Below, one piece after another: positions 61,050 through 62,000 of a stretch of DNA of 62,000 nt. Origin of the DNA: Gnetum montanum (taxonomy: Eukaryota > Streptophyta > Gnetopsida > Gnetales > Gnetaceae); assembly GCA_015680685.1 (NCBI GenBank), contig MNCI01014916.1:65891-127890 (forward strand), read 5' to 3'. A program made the translations under genes and the position numbers. Each line of letters starts with the position of its first letter. The first letter of the stretch is position 1. The notes below the pieces were generated by a model that was not told the origin of the DNA, did no database searches, and saw only the letters and a program-made list of their open reading frames with translations.

Positions 61050-61930
61050 ACAAATGAAAAATATATGTTATATTAGACATTATGCATAAGAAGATAATAT
61101 ACCAAACATCAAATATATGTAACATTCAAAATTATGCATAATGAAAATAATAGGAAAAATGTAGAAGAAAAGAGCAAGGAATTCTTTATTGATATGGAAG
61201 AGTGTATCTAGATCATGCTTTAAGAGTGTTCATTGAGAGTTTCTTCCTTTGGCATCTATCCATTAGAGGCAATCTAGCACTACCATCACTGTTAGGCCCA
61301 TCATTGGCTAGAAGGAATGGACAATCCACTATCTATCCTTCTTCACCTAGCACCCATGACTTTCCTTTACCGACTCTGCCACTCCATCCTGGCATGCCCT
61401 CTAAGCTTGGGTATAAATGCTTTAGGTCAAACCCCCAAAGGCTACCTCAAGAGACACATTTGTTATTATAATGCACCCTTTCAGGTCTTAATTATAACAC
61501 ACCCTTTCAAGGGTAAGCACTTTCAACAAAACAAGATCAATTCATGTCATGATTACTAACTTTTTGGAAAAAAAACTTAACAATTATCTTAATTAGTTAA
61601 TATGAATAGTATTTAGCTAGATAAGAGTTACTTAGACTGGTGTATCTTTTTCTTATTAACATCTCTTGTAATTGATGAATTTGGATGAGTGTAATCAGAT
61701 CTTCATTGGTCAGTGATATCCATGAAAGAATTTTTTTGGTTTGTGGGATCTATGTCTCTTGTAACTGTCCAATCCATTATTCATGAAATCAATGAAAAGG
61801 TATATTTTAGCTTACATCTCAAACATATGGTGTAGCCAGTGGTGATCAATGACTTTCCCTATGTCATGGCTCTATGATTCATCATCATGTTCATGTTGTA
61901 GCTAGTCCATAGTTTTGAATGACCCTTGGA
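61050..61930. other. No recognisable gene; less AT-rich stretch 61200-61510
   Basis: Two overlapping + strand ORFs (61202-61471 and 61317-61559) cover the less AT-rich part. Neither shows a motif I recognise. It may be internal DNA of the minus element whose PBS lies at 61940-61951. Confidence 0.4.
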
Positions 61931-61939
61931 TCATGGTTT

Positions 61940-61951
61940 GCTCTAATACCA
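61940..61951 (-). promoter_or_regulatory. Primer-binding site, tRNA-Met type, minus strand
   Basis: On the - strand TGGTATTAGAGC, one base from TGGTATCAGAGC. Immediately 5' is GGGATGTTATAGT, a typical LTR 3' end of plant Ty3/gypsy elements (usually ...TGTTACA). This marks the LTR/internal junction of an element whose LTR runs off the right edge of the window. Confidence 0.8.
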
Positions 61952-62000
61952 ACTATAACATCCCATTCCCAGATGTCATGGAAAATGTTAAATATACATT

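Noticed and set aside
61202-61559. Overlapping + strand ORFs at the right end as a gene
   Set aside because: No recognisable motif, two frames compete, and the context is a minus-strand retroelement.

Overview
This window looks like non-genic DNA from a very large, slowly purged plant nuclear genome. A gymnosperm such as a conifer would fit, but that is inference from the high density of old LTR retrotransposons, low GC and the lack of any intact host gene. I see no bacterial-type genes, rRNA or tRNA genes, or CRISPR arrays. There is one assembly gap (N, 37841-37999) and two single ambiguous bases (26061, 53438). Nearly every recognisable coding stretch is a decayed Ty3/gypsy remnant, with in-frame stops that are mostly TAG.

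Layout. 1-1070: an unrecognised decayed coding remnant. 1.2-3.1 kb: LTR-like DNA with a TATA box. Element A (+), 3.1-20.05 kb: gag-protease (3.1-6.72), an antisense multi-exon gene (12.67 down to 7.25), an array of about 190-bp repeats with a palindromic core (12.7-15.5), then RT-RNase H-integrase (15.92-19.34) and a short tandem array. Element C (-), about 20.3-31.4 kb, is less decayed: a candidate LTR promoter (20.3-21.5), a repeat array, pol with two RNase H-like domains and integrase (27.11 down to 23.83), a second array with the same motif, a TATA box, and the same multi-exon antisense gene on the + strand (27.82-31.42). 32.1-34.0 kb is an LTR-like relic. 34.0-36.6 is a gag-like region on the - strand. 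38.9-41.9 is element E (+), with LTR, PBS, gag, protease and a pol that has lost its RT core. Element B (+), about 42-55 kb, repeats the layout of A: LTR-like DNA, gag-protease (43.6-47.2), antisense multi-exon gene (52.40 down to 47.91) and another array of about 190 bp (52.7-54.9); no pol follows. 55-62 kb is AT-rich with a coiled-coil remnant, tandem repeats, an integrase fragment (-) and a tRNA-Met-type PBS at the right edge.

The most interesting system is the antisense gene (called aORF here). Three diverged copies share exon order, intron positions and phases, and recognisable protein motifs. It lies between protease and RT rather than downstream of pol. In A and B the gag-protease frame ends at a TAA overlapping a GTAA-type splice donor. 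In A and C pol begins with an ATG one base after an AAG that could be the acceptor, and donor and acceptor phases match. I infer a retrotransposon whose sense intron, about 9 kb long, houses a spliced antisense gene with its own promoter. Antisense introns would survive retrotransposition because they are not introns on the sense genomic RNA. Intron-separated PR and RT are known from Ogre-type Tat elements, and single antisense ORFs are known from some Tat elements. I am not aware of this combination having been described.
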